From Treponemataceae bacterium (GTDB taxonomy: Bacteria; Spirochaetota; Spirochaetia; Treponematales; Treponemataceae), in the NCBI GenBank assembly GCA_024402455.1, contig JAKSTS010000079.1, positions 1 to 7,512 of the forward strand: 7,512 nucleotides of DNA. Direction: 5' to 3'. The translations under genes were made by a program, and so were the position numbers. Below are positions 5,554-7,512 of this stretch, one piece after another. Every line of letters begins with the position of its first letter. The stretch's first letter is position 1. The notes beneath the pieces are model-generated. The model was given only the letters and a program-made list of their open reading frames with translations, searched no databases and was not told the origin of the DNA.

Positions 5554-6675
5554 ATGAAAAAATTATTTATCGCAAGTTTTGCTGCAGCATTTTTATTTGC
5601 CGCTGCATTTATTTCAGCATCTGGTGCTGCAGAAACAGATGTACAAGACACAGAAGTTCAGCTTGATGAATCAACGCCTGCAGCAGAAAAACCTGTTGAA
5701 CAGCCCAAAAAACAGAAAGTTTCAAAATCAAAAACTTATCTCAACAGTTTTAACCAGGCTGTTGAAGCAAGAGATTATTTAAAAGCCCTTGAAATCTGGC
5801 AGGACGTAAAAAACTACAAAGACGAAACAGAATCAGAAAATGTAGATGAAGCATTTGCCTTTATTGAAAATACAATAAATGAATATTTTGAAGATGTTTC
5901 ATTTGAAAAAGTTTCTGCACCGGCAGCAACAACAAAAGGCAAAGCATTTAAATCTGCTTTTGCCGTCAAGCTTGTTTCAAAAGAAGGCAAAGTCAATCCG
6001 CAGAATCTAAAATATACAGTTACATATCCTGTTTTAGACGCAGACGGCAAAAAAACAACAGAAACTCTCACACTTGAACCAAAAGAAGACGGCACAATTG
6101 AATTTACAAGCCCTGCACTTGCTGCGGCAATAAATTCTTCTGCAGTTTTCAAAGTTGAGCTTCCAGAAAATGTTTACAGCTGCTTTGAAAAAGCTCCTTC
6201 CATCAAGCTGCCTTATCTTGTTGCAACAAACATGAAAGCAAGCGGCGGTTCAATTGGAATCGTTGACTTTACAAAAGCCGGAAAACCAATAACTTCAAAT
6301 TCAGAAACTTCTTCTGCAGTTTTGACCGAACTCATAAAAAAAGGCTTTACACGCATCGGAAACTGCGACTTTGTTGATGAAGTTGTGTCAAAAAATGACG
6401 CAGCCGTTCAGCGTGCAGCATCAGATCTTTTTGGCAAAAGCGTAACTTACTTGATTTATGGCACAGTAAAATATGAAACAGTTGAAAAAGTTGAAAACGG
6501 AACTCACGTTATTTTAAAAGCAGAACTCAAAGTAAGAAACATTCTGCAGAACAAAGAACTTTTTGCAACAACAATCATTTCTGAATCAACAGACAAAACT
6601 GAATGGGCTGCAATCAATGCAGCACGCAAAAAACTTGCATTAACAGCTTCTGACCAGATTCTCTACGGAATGTAA
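5554..6675 (+). CDS. Exported protein of unknown function with CsgG/FlgT/LpoB-like C-terminal region
   Basis: The product is 373 residues. It opens with a Sec signal peptide (MKKLF, then a hydrophobic Ala/Phe core to about residue 22). Cleavage probably follows Ala22 or Gly24 (SASGAA). No lipobox cysteine is present, so it should be soluble in the periplasm, not a lipoprotein. After a Glu/Pro/Lys-rich linker (about 30-58) comes a helical segment (about 60-115, AVEARDYLKALEIWQDVKNY) resembling a single TPR-type hairpin. A beta-rich, possibly Ig-like region follows (about 130-205, including NLKYTVTYPVLDADGKK). The C-terminal 140 residues (SIGIVDFT, a helix, GFTRIGNCDFVDEV, then YLIYGTVKYE and alternating strands, then a final helix) follow the order seen in CsgG/FlgT/LpoB-like domains. 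That assignment rests on pattern only. The gene is translationally coupled to an LtaS-like gene, so a role in envelope assembly is inferred. I do not recognise a named family. Confidence 0.75.
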   Translation: MKKLFIASFAAAFLFAAAFISASGAAETDVQDTEVQLDESTPAAEKPVEQPKKQKVSKSKTYLNSFNQAVEARDYLKALEIWQDVKNYKDETESENVDEAFAFIENTINEYFEDVSFEKVSAPAATTKGKAFKSAFAVKLVSKEGKVNPQNLKYTVTYPVLDADGKKTTETLTLEPKEDGTIEFTSPALAAAINSSAVFKVELPENVYSCFEKAPSIKLPYLVATNMKASGGSIGIVDFTKAGKPITSNSETSSAVLTELIKKGFTRIGNCDFVDEVVSKNDAAVQRAASDLFGKSVTYLIYGTVKYETVEKVENGTHVILKAELKVRNILQNKELFATTIISESTDKTEWAAINAARKKLALTASDQILYGM

Positions 6676-7512
6676 TGACCTCAAAAACACAAGACCGCCC
6701 GTCAAGAACAGTGCGCAGCTGCCTTTCTGCGCTGCTGCTTTTATTTGCACTGTTTTTTGCATACGGGCTGCTTATTTGCTGCACAAAAAATGAACTCAAC
6801 CTTTTTAAGGCAGAAACAGCTTTTCTGTTTATCTGCAATGCCATGTGTTTTGGTTCAATATGTTTTCTGCTGCCAAAAACACTGTCAAAATGCATAACAG
6901 CGCTTCTGATTTTTTTAATCTGCCTTGCAAACAGCATTCAGCTTTGTTTTTACGGCGTTTTTCTTACATACAGCACATTAGGCGTCATAATCAACGGCAC
7001 AGACGCGCTTACTAATTTTCCGCAGATTGTCAATGGAACAATTGAAAAGAATAAATATTTTCTGCTGCTCATGCTCGTGCCGCTGCTGCTTTCATTTGTC
7101 GTTGCAGTCATAGACAGCCGTCATTCCAAAAAGTGTTTCAAAAAACAAAAAGAAAAGCTCGACAAACTGAAAAATCTAAAAAAAAGCCAGAAGCGGCAGA
7201 TTGCAAACCTTGCAAAAGAAGAAAAACTGTCTTTCAAAAATGTACTTATCTGCTTTGCAATTTTCATTCTGTTTAATGTTTTTCCGGCAGTCATCATAAG
7301 TGGAAATTCATCGTTAAACAGCAGCATTTTTCATATCTTTACAGAAAAAAGACCAGCAGAAGAAACTGTAACCGGAATCGGTGCTTTTCATGCTTATGTT
7401 TTAGACGGAGAACGGCTGATTTTTGGCGAAAAACAAATTCCTGAATCATACTGCCTTTTGACTTTAAGCAATCTGCTCGATGACAAATCTGCAAAGAATA
7501 TTGCACAGCAAG
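6675..7512 (+). CDS. LtaS/MdoB-like sulfatase-superfamily membrane protein, N-terminal part (3' truncated by window edge)
   Basis: The first 279 codons are open to the right edge. The ATG overlaps the preceding stop by one base (TAATG), and a weak GGA lies six bases or so upstream, so translation is probably coupled. Five transmembrane helices are visible (about 15-36, 45-66, 72-92, 126-147, 190-209). A Lys-rich, probably coiled-coil cytoplasmic loop lies between the fourth and fifth (about 150-186). Five N-terminal helices followed by an extracytoplasmic segment with GIGAFHAYVLD (about 234-244) resemble the N-terminus of LtaS/MdoB-type phosphoglycerol transferases (COG1368). In that family a short G-F-x-Y/H-x-hydrophobic-D stretch precedes the catalytic alkaline-phosphatase-like domain. 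That domain, with its metal-binding threonine and Asp/His residues, would lie beyond the window, so the enzyme call is unproven. It could also be another multi-helix envelope protein. Confidence 0.6.
   Translation, partial: MTSKTQDRPSRTVRSCLSALLLLFALFFAYGLLICCTKNELNLFKAETAFLFICNAMCFGSICFLLPKTLSKCITALLIFLICLANSIQLCFYGVFLTYSTLGVIINGTDALTNFPQIVNGTIEKNKYFLLLMLVPLLLSFVVAVIDSRHSKKCFKKQKEKLDKLKNLKKSQKRQIANLAKEEKLSFKNVLICFAIFILFNVFPAVIISGNSSLNSSIFHIFTEKRPAEETVTGIGAFHAYVLDGERLIFGEKQIPESYCLLTLSNLLDDKSAKNIAQQ

Noticed and set aside
6614..6937. 107-codon minus-strand frame at the junction of the last two genes
   Set aside because: It is antisense to both coupled plus-strand genes, with no binding site or domain seen.

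Overview
The window most resembles a spirochaete chromosome of the Treponema type. The DNA is AT-rich, with compact genes on both strands. The signal peptidase I is unusually long, there is a free-standing Hpt domain protein, and an exported CsgG/LpoB-like protein sits next to an LtaS-like membrane enzyme. The genus is inferred from overall protein character, not from a marker gene. Most of the window is housekeeping and cell-envelope biology. I see no tRNA, rRNA, CRISPR array, insertion sequence or phage gene.

Layout. (1) 1-1073, plus: the C-terminal three quarters of a MATE-family efflux transporter, cut by the left edge. A hairpin terminator at about 1073-1106 is shared with the convergent gene. 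(2) 1176-2895, minus: signal peptidase I (lepB) with a large insertion. As given it is broken by a one-base frameshift near 1800-1804, which puts the catalytic Ser/Lys and the GDN box in different frames. (3) 3026-3376, plus: a small Hpt phosphotransfer protein with a good ribosome binding site. Its likely intrinsic terminator lies inside the next gene. (4) 3325-4104, minus: a TatD-family metal hydrolase, overlapping hpt tail to tail by 52 bases. (5) 4177-5334, minus: alanine racemase (alr). (6) 5554-6675, plus: an exported protein of unknown function with a CsgG/FlgT/LpoB-like C-terminal region. (7) 6675-7512 and beyond, plus: the five-helix membrane portion of an LtaS/MdoB-like sulfatase-superfamily protein, coupled to the preceding gene through TAATG and cut by the right edge.

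How they fit together. alr supplies D-alanine for peptidoglycan, and lepB releases exported proteins from their signal peptides. The last two genes look like a coupled pair working at or outside the inner membrane on an envelope polymer; this is inference. The Hpt protein belongs to phosphorelay signalling, with no kinase or receiver gene visible nearby. Three layout features merit attention: the lepB frameshift, the terminator embedded in tatD, and promoter-to-ATG spacing that suggests leaderless mRNAs for lepB and alr. Nothing here is convincingly a new biological system.
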